Positions 33,941 through 45,300 of a DNA stretch of 64,000 nucleotides are shown one piece after another; position 1 is the first letter of the stretch, and the number at the start of each line of letters is the position of its first letter. Source of the stretch: Pseudomicrostroma phylloplanum (lineage: Eukaryota > Basidiomycota > Exobasidiomycetes > Microstromatales). The notes beneath the pieces were generated by a model. It saw only the letters and a list, made by a program, of their open reading frames with translations. It ran no database searches and had not been told where the DNA came from. The stretch lies in assembly GCA_039545275.1 (NCBI GenBank), contig BCHS01000008.1, forward strand, positions 496,001 to 560,000, written 5' to 3'. A program made the translations under genes and the position numbers.

Positions 33941-35908
33941 ATGGCACACCTCGAAGAGAGAGAAAAGACAAAGGCCAGCCTGAAAGCTTGGGTGAGTATT
34001 GGTGGAGGGGCGGTGAGACGGGCGCGAGCGACTGGACTCAGAGAGCGGGGAGGGACTGAGACGCGCTCGTGAGGTACCCAGCAATACTGACCCAAGGACG
34101 ACCACCTGCTCTTCATAACAGTGGAGCGCATTCACCAAGGTCCGGACACAGAGCAAAGACAAGAAGTGTAAGTCTGCTCTTTTCGGCAGGGAATGGATCG
34201 TCTTGACCAACTTACTGACGCTCGCCTATCCCTCGCGGTCTCAGCTCCGGTTGCTGCTCCCTCCGAAGAGACAAGAGTCTTCGCAATCCCTCTCCGCAAG
34301 TCGCTCAGTTATGCAAGCGTGGCAATCTCAATGGCAGGCGAAGATGGGTCGCAGTATGTATGGGGCTACGTGCCGATCATCGTTGCGAAGGTCGGACTGT
34401 ACCTGAAAGAGAATGGTGAGTGAGCTGCAGAGCGACCGCCGGCCATATCATCCTGCGCGATCCGCTGACGCAGCTCCGCTTCTCGACTGCATCTACAGCT
34501 GTTGAGACAGAGGGAGTATTCAGGATAGCAGGATCTCAGAAGAGAATGAGGGAGCTGCAGGAAGTGTTTGACACACCTCCAAGAGTGAGTTCAGCGGTTT
34601 CCGGTGGAAGTCAAGAAAGACCACGAAATCAGCCAGACCATACTGACTTGCTCTTGTGTGGACGTCTGACAGTACGGCAAAGATGTAGACTGGTCGAAGT
34701 ACAGTGTCCATGACGCTGCAAGCGTACTCCGTCGCTACCTCAACCAGATGCCTGTGAGTATGGATCGTTCGGAAGGCTATATGTACTAGTCCAGGATGCT
34801 CATCATGACGCTTTCCTCTTGATGTTCTAGGAACCCATCATTCCGCTGCACCTCTACAACGAATTTCGGAACATTATGATCAAAGAGCCATTTGATGTGA
34901 ACGCTGCAATCAGGACCTATCGCCTCATGATCACCTCTTCTCCTCCAGCCAATCAGTATCTGCTCCTCTATGTCCTGGACCTTCTCGCTGTCTTCGCTCG
35001 GGCCTCGAACAAGAATCTGATGCCTGCAAGCAGTGAGTTGCTTCTGATCGCGGTGACAGGACCAGTAGCTGACTCTCATCCCGCCCTTGTACATGTGCCC
35101 TATACCAGACCTTGCTATGATCTTCCAGCCAGGAATGTTCTCTCACCCAGCCCACCTCAATTCAGCAAACGAGCACAAGATCGCTGTGCAGGTGCTCGAA
35201 TTCCTCATCGAGCATCAAGATCACTTTGTCCTTGGGCTGTCACAGCCTCCGCCAGCAAACATCTCTCCCTCTGAATTGACTGCAGTATCGCGGCCTGTAA
35301 ATCCGGAGGAGGTCTACTTTGAGCCTTCAGACTCGGATGAAGACCTAGGCACTCTGGAAGCTCACGAGGGAGGCGGAGCGAAGCTAGCAAAGAAGACGAG
35401 CAGCCCTACTTCGGCATCTGGCAGCAGTGCTGGCAGACGGAAGCACCTGTTGAAGAAAGTCCGGGCTGGCACAGACATGGCTGTGTCAAAAACTGCTCAA
35501 GACCCGCTGCAGACCCGCGAGAACGAGAAGCTTTCGAGCCAAGTGATAGCTCCTCGTGGCATCAGTCCATTGCCTCACACAAGTCCTCCGGCAGGCATTG
35601 CTATCACCCTTGCAGAGAGCGAGGCTGGCTCAAGCTCACAGGGTGGTGCCAGTCTCGCTGTCGCATCGGCAGGAGGCAATGACGATTCCACCCCCTTGGG
35701 TCGCTCCGCCAGCAATATCAAGCGAAGCAAGACAACTCCGACTCGGAGACCAGACGCCCCGGGCGTTTCACCTGGCGGGCTCAGCAGTGCAAGCGGCAGG
35801 CCTAGCATCCTGGAGAGGACGAGCAGCAGAAGGCGGAGGAAAAGCCATGACACAACCAGTCCCAATGGCTCTGCAAGCGTCTCGCCGCTCGTGACACCGG
35901 GAGGATGA
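33941..35908 (+). CDS. SAC7: SAC7/BAG7-type Rho GTPase-activating protein
   Basis: Stimulates GTP hydrolysis by a Rho-family GTPase, probably Rho1, and so limits cell-wall and actin signalling; the target is inferred from the yeast family. Seven exons (33941-33991, 34122-34167, 34245-34415, 34499-34584, 34673-34753, 34831-35032, 35109-35908) give 478 residues. Typical Sac7 features are VFAIPLRKSLSYASVAIS, then GYVPIIVAKVGLYLKEN, GVFRIAGS with the catalytic arginine finger at Arg98, YSVHDAASVLRRYLNQMPEPIIPL, and LAMIFQPGMFSHP. The RhoGAP domain covers about residues 43-260. The tail is Ser/Arg/Pro-rich and disordered. Codon-biased frames remain open after the stop at 35908, so the true C-terminus may be longer. 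Every domain-coding junction is a good GT-AG intron of 70-130 bases. Confidence 0.92.
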
Positions 35909-37160
35909 TGTCCTCCAGATTCTGCTCGCGGACACGCTTCCTGGACCCTCAGTGAGCCGGCGAGGGGATGTCCCTGTCTCGCCGACTCTCTACTTTGCAA
36001 GATACCCCGACGCGACTGGCGTTTCTTCTCCTCTGAGCTATGGCGGACGAAGCAGGCGCTGCATTGCAAGTCCAAGCCTTCGGGCGTTCGACAGCCCAGA
36101 CGACCGTCAGTGACTCCCAGCGTGCGCAAGTCTGGCGTTGTACAACCTCAGCACTCTGCCCGCTGCCGTGATGAGCAGCCGTACCGCTGCCGTCTTCCAG
36201 CCCTCTTCCCACCCCACTGGCTTCTTTGCCAAGCCACCCATGGACATTTCTCCCAATCTCCCCCATGACTCCTCCTCCCTCCTCGCTCTCATGGTCGTCA
36301 CCGTCCTTCTTCATGAACAATCTGTCTTTCCCTCTCTCCCTCGATCACACTCTGTTCTTTCCACTTCCATCTTCATCTCAGCCAGGTCCTAGCAGGACGA
36401 CATAGCTACTCCCTCTTTTTCCTTTCCTGTCGCACTCATGCGCCCACCTATCCGTCAATGTCGTACACTATGAACCCCCTTCCTCTTCTTCCTCTTTCTT
36501 CAAGTACCATGTCATTACTAGCCTAGCACAATGATCACCCTTACTTTGTCTATCCTGTGCCCTGGCGTGACCTCTTGTAGGACGTTTGAACGTGGGCTAA
36601 TGGGAAAGGTGCCGATTGCTAAGGGCGTGGGTGGTGATTGCCTCCACGCGGTGGAGGGACCCGTGCCTGAGGCAGTTCAGGCACGCCGAGCGCGGCGGGG
36701 CGGAGCGGCAGCGGGCGGCAGGCGGAGCCAGGGGTGCGGGGGCAAAAGTGCAAAGGGCTGAGGCAGACGACGATCCGCCCAGGCAGCAAGCAACTAGGCA
36801 ATCCACCAAGGACGGTCCGGTCCGATAGGCTCAGCCAGCCATCCTTTGCAAAGTTGCTTCCCAAGAGATCCTACATCCTTCGCTACCTTACCTGCTGTTA
36901 TCGTCATCATCATCATCGTCGTCGTCATCATCTCCCCGACGCCTGCCTTGCAGTTGCCTGCTCCGTCGCTGCCCAGGCCGCCTCCTCGCCTCCTCTCTCA
37001 AGGGTAGCGCAGCCTCCTCGTCCAGGCCCCGAGCCTTTGCCCCAGACGTGGGAATCTCCACAAGCTCTTCGCGACACCTCTAGGACCTAGGCACGTCCGT
37101 GGTTGAGCTGGAGCGGCAAGACAGACCACCTTGGGTGAGAAGTAAGGGCCCTTTGGCAAG
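35909..37160. other. Intergenic region, partly open frames after the RhoGAP stop
   Basis: From 35909 to 36265 the RhoGAP frame stays open again after its stop, and an overlapping frame is open from 35895 to 36110. Beyond 36400 the sequence is non-coding and includes a short CAT/CGT trinucleotide run near 36903-36930. This second half is presumably the promoter and leader of the kinase gene. Confidence 0.45.
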
Positions 37161-40100
37161 ATGCCACTGGAGCAGATTCGTCCCCTCCTCTCCCTGGACT
37201 CGAGATCGCCCTCTACGCGCAAGTCTGCCCTCGCAGATGACGACGAACCCCAGTCTCCCTATTCACCTCGGTCCCCATCGGACGGAGATGCCCTGCCTCA
37301 TACCAGCATAGGGAGGACGAGCTCCTTCTCCTCTCCAACCAGTCGAGCCTATCACAGCTCCATCGTTGGTCCCGCATCTCCCACTGTGAGGTCTTCCAAG
37401 TCCCTCTTCTCGGACCAGCATGCTTCCTCTTCCTCCTCTTCCTACTACAATAGCTATTCGCAGTGGCCTCACCATCCTCCCTCTCTTTCCTCCTCCGATT
37501 CTGCTTTCGCGACCTCTCCCGAGCGGCCTCACTCCTCTGCAAGCTTCACCAGCAATGTCATGGATCTGCAGAAGCTGGGAGCCGTTGGTGGAGTCAATCG
37601 ATCTGGCAGCTGGAAGTCAAGCGGGGTATCTTCCATAGGTAGAAGGGGTCTAAGTGAGACACAGGATCCATCTGAGGACCCCGAAGCGTCTTCGGCAGAC
37701 ACGACGGTCATGGCCCAGTCGCCCCCGCCTAGCCTGTCTCGGTCAAGCCCATCCTCGCCCAAGCATCATGGCATCAGGCAGTTCGGGGCCGGTACAGAAG
37801 AGGAGCGCGAGCCTTTAGGGTCATCTTCTAGGGGTTCCACCATTGGCTCTCATCACTCCTCTTCTTACTCTGCGGCTGCCTTCTCTTTACGCTCCCTCTC
37901 GAATCGGAGCTCCACCGGAAGCACATTCTCGCAGACCTCGCAGACCACTGCCGCTAGTGCCTCCCCTCCCTCCGGCTCGAGCGCCAGGGGAGAAGCATCA
38001 GTACACGATGATGTTCGGGCAGCGAGCAAAGTTTCTGGTATGGAAGAGGCGGAGGAGGTCTCGCATAGGGATCAGCGGGATGAGGAGGAGCCTAGGGGCC
38101 ACTCCGGCTTCGTCGTCGGACCGGGAGTTTCGAGGGTGAGGAGCATAGGCAGAGGCATGACTGGCGCGGAGCAGAGTGAGGAACAGAGCCAGGAGCCCGA
38201 TCCACATCAGCAGGCAATGGCTTCTGGCGCTTTGCCTGGACCAGAAGCGGACGACAGCGAAGCAGCTGCCGCCCCTTCGCAAGAGCAGTTGGATGAGGAC
38301 GATCACATGGCAGAGCAGCTGGCTGGACTCGTGCAGCCCAGCGACAGTGCATCTCGTAGCTCAGAGTTGCGCTCGCCGGTACAGAGTTCATTCGATGGTC
38401 AAGGTGGCGAATCTCCCCGACGGCAGGTGAAACCGTCGACTTCCTTCAGTCGGCTCGCCGTGGCTGCCGCAAGAGGCGCTTCTCCAAGGTACTCACCGAA
38501 GCCAGCTCATCCCAGCGCAACGCTCGCATCAATCGATGACTCCGACCTCAGTCCTCGCAAGGTGAGAATAACTGCTCGACCCAATTCGCTGGTCGCAAGC
38601 CCACCTTGGGTCCTTCCGTCCTCCTCTTCCTCTCGGGAACCCCTATCAGCTCAGTCAGATGATGCTCGCAATGCGAACATACCTTCATACAAGGACAACG
38701 TCGCTCCCGTCGCCCCGCGGCGTCACACTGGCGGCCTTCGTACGCGATCCGCCCTGGGCCAACAGATCGGCATGTCGAGGTCAGGCACAACAAGCGGCTC
38801 CAGCGCCGCCTTTGGCGGCCCTGGACAAGAAGGAGGCAGGAGGGCTGCCAGGGAGCGAGCCAGGCATCCCTCGCTTGCCAACTTTGACAACGCCCCTTTC
38901 AGCGTGCTCGAGGCGATGAGAAGGGGTATTCGTATCCCTGCAAATCTATCGAGCAGCGACAGAGCGACTGTGATGTCCTCATCTCCAGCAAGCAGCCCTG
39001 CGCCAGCTGATGATGATCGAGACACTGGCATGGGTACAGAAGCTGCCTCGCGGCCATTGTCGCCAATCGCGCACGCTTCGCCAGATGTCAATGCAAGATG
39101 GTCAAGCAGTGTGGAGGATGACGGCGCTCGGTCTGCTTCCATCGCACGTTCCCGCTTGGAGTCTTCAGGTTCTGCTTCCTTCGCAAGTATATCAGATGCA
39201 GCTGGAGGTAACACGCAGCAAAGCAGGGGTGGGAATGCAGCACCACTGGGTCCGTCTACAGATGCGCAGATGCCCTCCTCCGGTTCGCAATCGCCAGCGG
39301 CACCTGCGATTGAGCAGGAGCAAGCTCAGCAACTCAGCTCCCCGCGATCATCGGCGCCATCGAGACGGCAGTCTCGCCCTAATTTGACCGTGAATAGTCT
39401 CCCCCCTTGGATCGTCGAAGATCAAGACGAGTCCGAAGCGGCAGGATCACCTACCAGGACGACAACGCTCGGCTCAGAGTCTCTCTCTCGCTCTGCCTCT
39501 AGCGATGTCCCTCTCGCGGCGTCTTCTTCATCACCCCGGAATAGTTTAGGTGTTACTCGCCCGAGCATGGCGCGAGCTCTGTCTGCTGCCACTAACATGG
39601 GCTCCGCTTCCAATTGGGCTGGCGCAGGGGGGCCTACTGCTTCTGGGGCTACAAGTCCTCATCCTTCGAGTGCCGTGAGCCATGTTCTCAGGACACCAAC
39701 GACAGAAGAGTGGGCTCGCTACCTCGCAAGTCAAGGACTAGAGCCTGCCCGCTCGGCAGCACCGCGCACTAGGACTTCGACTGGTAGGAGTGGCACCGGG
39801 CCCCTGTCGGAACGGCAAAGGGGCGTCGATCGACTAGCTATGTCTGCCGTTTCCGTCGAAGATCTCGGCGGTGCCGCTTCCCCTCGTCTTGGTCCTACAC
39901 TTCCGAGCGAAGGGCGTACTCTGTCTTCCAGGAACTCGTTCTACGGGCTCAGACCTACCCTCTCCAGGCCTGGCTCTGTACGAATGGCCGCTGGCGAGAC
40001 ACACTCGTCAGGGCGCGCTGCGGACAGCTTTAGCTCACTTGTCGACGCCCTGAGCGAGAATGGCGATGAGGAGGAAGATGATGATGACTGGAGAGGATCG

Positions 40101-41948
40101 GTGAGGTCGAGGAGCAGTAGTGGCTCCTCTGACTCTTCACAGGGCCGCATGGAAGCCCTGCACGCTGCTATCTCGATGCCTCCGAGTCGCAGAGGCACTC
40201 CTCCTCCATCCATGCCGTCCAGCGGCTCGCCCAATCTCTTCGCTTCATCTCCATCTCGGCCATCTCATCCATTCGCCCAGACGATTCATGGCGAGCCGCA
40301 AGACCCATTTGCTACGGGCAGCATAGGAGGAGGTGCAGCAGTTTCATGGCCTCACGACCAATCAGGCACTTCTCTTGTGCAAGATCCCATGCTCGGGCAA
40401 AGGGTTCGAGAGATGCACGGGTACATTTCCGCTCCTGGGCATCAGCGCTCCATCGACGACTTCCACGTCGAGAGCGATGTTGGCAGGGGTGCCTACGGCC
40501 TGGTCAAGCTCGTGCGCCTCAAGGATGCTCACGGACAGCCCTCTGGTCCAGAGTTTGTCGTCAAGTATATCATCAAGAGTCGTATTCTAGCCGACTGCTG
40601 GAGGAGACATCGTGTTCTGGGTCCGATCCCCGTCGAGATTCACGTCATGGATCAATTGAGGAGGCTTGCCTACCATCCTCCTGCTCATTTACCTCCTTGG
40701 AGTCCAGAGTATCTCTGGCACCAACCGGGCTCGAGGAGGGGTAGCAAAGTGCGCTGGCAGCTCACGCCAAGAGGGGCACTTCAGCAGCTCACCTCTGAGG
40801 CGTCTGGCGAAGTTCCCAGGACGCCTGCGCAGGAGCGCGACTCCTTCATGTCCAATCCTGCAACGCCCGTACCTCCTCGTCGGCCCTCCCTCACAGTGCC
40901 TTTCACCCCCACGGAGCGCAACCGTGCTACCTTCAACGAGGTCAAGGAGATCAATGCCACAAGAGCTCAAACGCACCCTGCCCTGTGCACAATGCTCGAC
41001 TTCTTCGAGGACGAGTCCTTCTACTACCTCGTCATGCCCCGCTTCGGTCAAGGCACCGACCTCTTCGACTACATCGAGTCGCACCCTTATGGCCTCTCAA
41101 CCCGCGAAGCCCGCTGCGTCCTCGGTCAGGTCGCTTCTGGTCTTGCCTTTCTCCACGCCAACAACATTGTCCATCGTGACATCAAGGACGAGAACGTCGT
41201 CCTGAACGGGTCTGGCCATGCGCAGCTCATCGATTTTGGCTCCAGCGCCCACGTGCGGAACGGAAGGCTCTTCGACACCTTTTCTGGTACCCTGGACTAT
41301 GCTGCCGCGGAGATCCTGCGTGGAGACAAGTACGGCGGCAAGGAGCAGGACGTCTGGGCGCTTGGAGTCGTTGCGTACGTCTGTCTGGTAGGGGACGCTC
41401 CTTTCTGGAATGGAGAAGAAGCAATGTGTGGCTTAGAGGAGGGCAGTAGGGCGATGGTCGCCCTCGAGGAGAGGTGCAGTAGCACGCCTGCTGCGTCCGA
41501 GGGGCCAGGCGAACAAGGTGCTCGACCCGCGCGTCGGGACAGCTCGGAAGGCAACGCCGACGACGATGATAACAACAACGAGGCTGGGGCTAGTGGGGGT
41601 CGTGGTGCGCCTGCACCAGCGCGTACAGCCGAGGACTTGGCGCGTGAAGCCGAGCAGCGCCAGGAGGACCTATTGGGCCAGACGGACGGGGGAGGCAAGA
41701 TGCTCGACGCGAGGGACCTCATCGAGCACTGCCTCTCCCTCGACCCTGCTGATCGTCCAACGGCAGAGCAGGTCATGCGACACGTCTTCCTTGCTGGGGA
41801 AGCAAGTCAAGGTGAAGGCGACGGAGACAAGGCGGCGATTGGAGATGTCGCCACCTCTTGGCGCGGTTGGCGAGGATGGGAGAAGCATCAGCACCTGCAC
41901 CTGCACCAGCACCAGCAAGTCACTCAAGACGCAGAGCCTGAGCAATAG
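37161..41948 (+). CDS. PSK1: PAS-kinase-type serine/threonine protein kinase
   Basis: Single exon, 1595 residues. The C-terminal third is a protein kinase most like the PAS kinase (PASK/Psk) group, which adjusts carbon and glycogen metabolism in yeast. Visible are a Gly loop GRGAYG from residue 1108, the ATP-site Lys at 1135 (FVVKYIIKSRILADCW), HRDIKDEN with catalytic Asp at 1340, DFG-type Asp at 1358 (IDFGSSAHVRNGRLFDTFSGTLDY), and AAEILRG in place of APE. EIHVMDQL and MPRFGQGTDLFDYIESHP also match the PASK group. The kinase carries two inserts: about 110 residues before NEVKEINATRAQTHPAL, and an acidic insert of about 80 residues before DARDLIEHCLSLDP. The first 1090 residues are Ser-rich and disordered; I cannot see a PAS domain by eye. 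The symbol reflects kinase similarity only. Confidence 0.9.
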   Translation: MPLEQIRPLLSLDSRSPSTRKSALADDDEPQSPYSPRSPSDGDALPHTSIGRTSSFSSPTSRAYHSSIVGPASPTVRSSKSLFSDQHASSSSSSYYNSYSQWPHHPPSLSSSDSAFATSPERPHSSASFTSNVMDLQKLGAVGGVNRSGSWKSSGVSSIGRRGLSETQDPSEDPEASSADTTVMAQSPPPSLSRSSPSSPKHHGIRQFGAGTEEEREPLGSSSRGSTIGSHHSSSYSAAAFSLRSLSNRSSTGSTFSQTSQTTAASASPPSGSSARGEASVHDDVRAASKVSGMEEAEEVSHRDQRDEEEPRGHSGFVVGPGVSRVRSIGRGMTGAEQSEEQSQEPDPHQQAMASGALPGPEADDSEAAAAPSQEQLDEDDHMAEQLAGLVQPSDSASRSSELRSPVQSSFDGQGGESPRRQVKPSTSFSRLAVAAARGASPRYSPKPAHPSATLASIDDSDLSPRKVRITARPNSLVASPPWVLPSSSSSREPLSAQSDDARNANIPSYKDNVAPVAPRRHTGGLRTRSALGQQIGMSRSGTTSGSSAAFGGPGQEGGRRAARERARHPSLANFDNAPFSVLEAMRRGIRIPANLSSSDRATVMSSSPASSPAPADDDRDTGMGTEAASRPLSPIAHASPDVNARWSSSVEDDGARSASIARSRLESSGSASFASISDAAGGNTQQSRGGNAAPLGPSTDAQMPSSGSQSPAAPAIEQEQAQQLSSPRSSAPSRRQSRPNLTVNSLPPWIVEDQDESEAAGSPTRTTTLGSESLSRSASSDVPLAASSSSPRNSLGVTRPSMARALSAATNMGSASNWAGAGGPTASGATSPHPSSAVSHVLRTPTTEEWARYLASQGLEPARSAAPRTRTSTGRSGTGPLSERQRGVDRLAMSAVSVEDLGGAASPRLGPTLPSEGRTLSSRNSFYGLRPTLSRPGSVRMAAGETHSSGRAADSFSSLVDALSENGDEEEDDDDWRGSVRSRSSSGSSDSSQGRMEALHAAISMPPSRRGTPPPSMPSSGSPNLFASSPSRPSHPFAQTIHGEPQDPFATGSIGGGAAVSWPHDQSGTSLVQDPMLGQRVREMHGYISAPGHQRSIDDFHVESDVGRGAYGLVKLVRLKDAHGQPSGPEFVVKYIIKSRILADCWRRHRVLGPIPVEIHVMDQLRRLAYHPPAHLPPWSPEYLWHQPGSRRGSKVRWQLTPRGALQQLTSEASGEVPRTPAQERDSFMSNPATPVPPRRPSLTVPFTPTERNRATFNEVKEINATRAQTHPALCTMLDFFEDESFYYLVMPRFGQGTDLFDYIESHPYGLSTREARCVLGQVASGLAFLHANNIVHRDIKDENVVLNGSGHAQLIDFGSSAHVRNGRLFDTFSGTLDYAAAEILRGDKYGGKEQDVWALGVVAYVCLVGDAPFWNGEEAMCGLEEGSRAMVALEERCSSTPAASEGPGEQGARPARRDSSEGNADDDDNNNEAGASGGRGAPAPARTAEDLAREAEQRQEDLLGQTDGGGKMLDARDLIEHCLSLDPADRPTAEQVMRHVFLAGEASQGEGDGDKAAIGDVATSWRGWRGWEKHQHLHLHQHQQVTQDAEPEQ

Positions 41949-42359
41949 GCTAGTCGACTGCTTGATGACGGCAACCGAGTAGCAGCAAGCGCGCAAGTCC
42001 GTCTTCTTCCTTCCTTCCTTTCTTTTTTTCTTTCTTTCTTGTACCATTGGTCTCACCCTTCTTCCCTTTTGTCGCCGCGTTCCATAATGTATCATCTGCG
42101 AAACCATATTGTGCACCACACCAAGTCTTTTCCAGGCCCCAATAGGCACCTCAAGACAGGCTTTCTCTGACTGTCCCCTTCCTCCTCCTGCTGCTGCTTC
42201 TCCTGCGCGTCGTGTCACAAGCATTCGGAGCAAGGGAAAGCGGGGTATAAGGATGACAGACGACGTTAGGAAAGATTCAAGAATGATGATAGTATACAAG
42301 ATGAAACAGAAGATCGACCACATATCCAAAAGAGCCCACTGCTCGCTCCGCTCTCTCCT
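41949..42359. other. Convergent intergenic region with TTCC/TTTC tract
   Basis: About 410 bases between the kinase and dynactin stops. A pyrimidine microsatellite of TTCC then TTTC units spans about 42004-42041. It probably holds both 3' UTRs. No gene seen. Confidence 0.5.
42004..42041. repeat. TTCC/TTTC pyrimidine microsatellite
   Basis: Short run of TTCC followed by TTTC units between the convergent kinase and dynactin genes. Confidence 0.8.
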
Positions 42360-45300
42360 TCACGTCATCAAACTCTTGACCACTGGCATCTGCAGCGCCT
42401 TTGCTCTCAGTGAGAATGATCCCTCCAACGCACCACCGAGAGGTCGACTGCGCTCTACCAGCCTCTGGAATCGTAGGCTCAGATCCTCCGCGCGCGCTTG
42501 CTGCGCCTCGTACTGACGGCTTGGCAACTTCGACGCAGGTTGCCAGGGCCGCACCCTTCGGGCGATGGCGGCAGCAGGAGCAGCAGGGTCGCGTGAAGCG
42601 TCCGTGGTAGCTTGGACGTCCTTGACGCTCTCGCTCGTGTCTGCAATGGCAGGCATAGGTGGAAGGACGACGACTTTAGGGCTGGCAGATAGCTGCAGCA
42701 GACTAGAGTAGAGGCTCTTCCTCTCACTCGCCACGGTCCTCAGCTCGTCATCGCTGGGGCTCGCTCGCTTCGCCTTGTGCGGTAGGCCCATCAGCGTCGC
42801 TTCCGCCTGTAGCACCGGATCAGTGGGCGCACCCACCGTCTCCACCTCGACGTGCAGGTCATGCACAAGGGGTGCCAGACCACAGGATTCGGACGTCCAG
42901 CCGGCGGAGAGCAAGAGAGCATTCTCTTCCCGCAGGTATTTCAGGACGCCTCTCATAGCATCTAATTGATCGAGGAGGTAGTGAGTCTCGAGGTGACTGG
43001 CAGGAAGAACGGAGGCTGCGGGTAGTAGAGAATACTCCCTAGTCGATCCTGCGCCTCCAGTCGTCGCCTTGTTGGGGTCCTTGCCTCCGTCTCGAGTCTT
43101 GTTGGCTGCGATTTGAGCATCCAGACCTTCCTTGACCTTCTCCAATGCCTCGAGCTCAGCTTGGAGCACGCCATTTGCATCTTGATACGCTTTCGCTTGT
43201 TGACGCGCTTCATTGAGCCGGGCTTTCACCTCCTCGATTGCCTCTTCTTGACCCTTGCTCTTCTCTAGCTTCTTATTAAGGCGCTCAAGCTTGATGGTAC
43301 CCTCCTGCAGAGCACTATCTCGGGCCTTGATCTGTTGATACAAATCGCGGAGGTCGTCTTGGAGTCTCAATGCTTGACGCTCGAGCTCGACGTTGTGCGA
43401 CGCAATCTCGTGGACAGCCTTCGAGCGAGGCTCCCAGGGGACTGTACCGCTGATCTTGATGACATTGTCCTGCTCGGTGGCGCCCACAACCAAGCCGTTG
43501 ATAGTAGCAGTCAGGTGCGCGGTAGCAGCAATGGCTTCCTGCCACGGGTCGTCCTTCTCCGCGGCAGTCGTGCCGGCCTCTTCCTCGGTATCAGTCGTGC
43601 TCAGCTCACGCGCTGCAGCCTTGACAACACCCAAGAGGTCTGTGACCACGAACGGTGATCCAGCTGCCTTTGTCTCGTTCAGGTAGGCAAGAACGGCGGA
43701 TTCGAGCGTAGTGGCAAAGGCGACGAGCTTGGAGCTCAGGCGGCCTAGGGAGGGTAGGTTGCCAATCGCAGCCATCGACACCGCCTCGTCATTAGAGGCA
43801 AGGCTTGACAATCGGCGGAGCAGCTTCTTTGCAAGCAACTTCGCCGCCTTGACGTCTCCGAAAAGGTGGTCAAGAGGCTCAAGATAGTCGCCCTGCACGG
43901 TCTTGCCTTGCAGCTGCCAAGCGATGTTCTCGCGAGCTAGCAAGTTCTGAGCGCTGCAGAGCGAGGCCGACAGGGTATCGAGATCGAGGTCGAGGAGAGT
44001 AGCGCTCCCGACTTCCTTCGCGGCAAGATCGCCATCGCCGTACGTGGGCAAGAGCTCAATGGAGCCTCTCGTCTCGGCTTGTTCGTGAAGAGCCTGGATT
44101 TCCTCTTCTTGTGACACCATCAAAGCGTAGCTGAGATCTTCGAATTGTCGCACAATGCGCTTGAAGTCGGTGTTGCAATCATGCTCTTTCAGTTCCTCGC
44201 GTCTCAAGGCTTCGACGAAAGCATCGACCCGACCTTCTACAGCAGACTGCACTTCCTTGAACATACGGCCACACTTGATGAACACTTTAGGAGGAGCCAA
44301 GCGAAGCATTGCGACGACCGAACTGCACACGGCAGAGAAGTGTGCCAGCGAGTGGCGCAATTGACAGACCGTGACGAGGTGCTCAGGGACCTTGTGCGTG
44401 GAGGTCAGCACACCGTCCTCGCCGACAGTGGTCACATCTGATGAGAGGGAGCCCAGCGCTTGTGTGATGTCGTGCTTCGACTCGATGCTGCTCCTGATGA
44501 GATCTGCCTTGGACGACATCCGCTTGAAGAATAGCAGACCAGCCAGAGCGTCCCGGTCTCCCTCTTCCGCGAAAGGTGGCGGTAGGTAGGGCATGAGCAT
44601 CTCCAGATGCAGAGTTGCTTGTTCGTGTTTCATTCGTCCGAGTTCATTTTCGATCGTTCTCGCCTGAGACTTCAGTGCAGAGGACTGCAGCTTCATGTTC
44701 AAGCTCAGCATCTCCCGGCTTTGACTGTTCAGGCTGGCTGCGTTCTGGCCATCTTCGAGGAGGCCATCTCGCTCCGCCCGGAGGACCTCGAGATCGTTCT
44801 GCAAGTTGAGCACAAGCTCCCTGAACTGTGAGAAGGTTGCCTCGTAATCGACAGCATTGGTCTCGAGAGCTTGACAGCGCGCCTCCCACTCGCGGATGGC
44901 GACTTCCTTGAGATCGACCTCTTCTTGCAGCTGCCGCTCAGTCTCTAGATGTATCTCTTCAAGCTCTTCATTGAGCTCTTTGAGAGCCTCGAGCTCCTCA
45001 ATACCCGCTGTCAGCTCATTCATGCGCTCTCCTAGGAAGAGATTACGCTCTGTAAGCTGCTCGACCATCTCTTCGGCTCCAAGAGCATCATCGAGTTGTG
45101 TCTTAACATCGTCCAGCTGCGCTTCATTCGCCTGCAGCTTCGCTGCTAGAGCGTCTCGCGAATCCTGCACGTCGGCCAGGGAGTCGAGCTCTTTTTCCAA
45201 TTCTGAGATCCTTGTCCGTTGCTCAAAGTCGGTCTCGGTAGTAACGTCTCGAAGCTTGATGAGGGCCCCCTTCAAGCGTTCGTTCTGTTTCTGCAGATGG

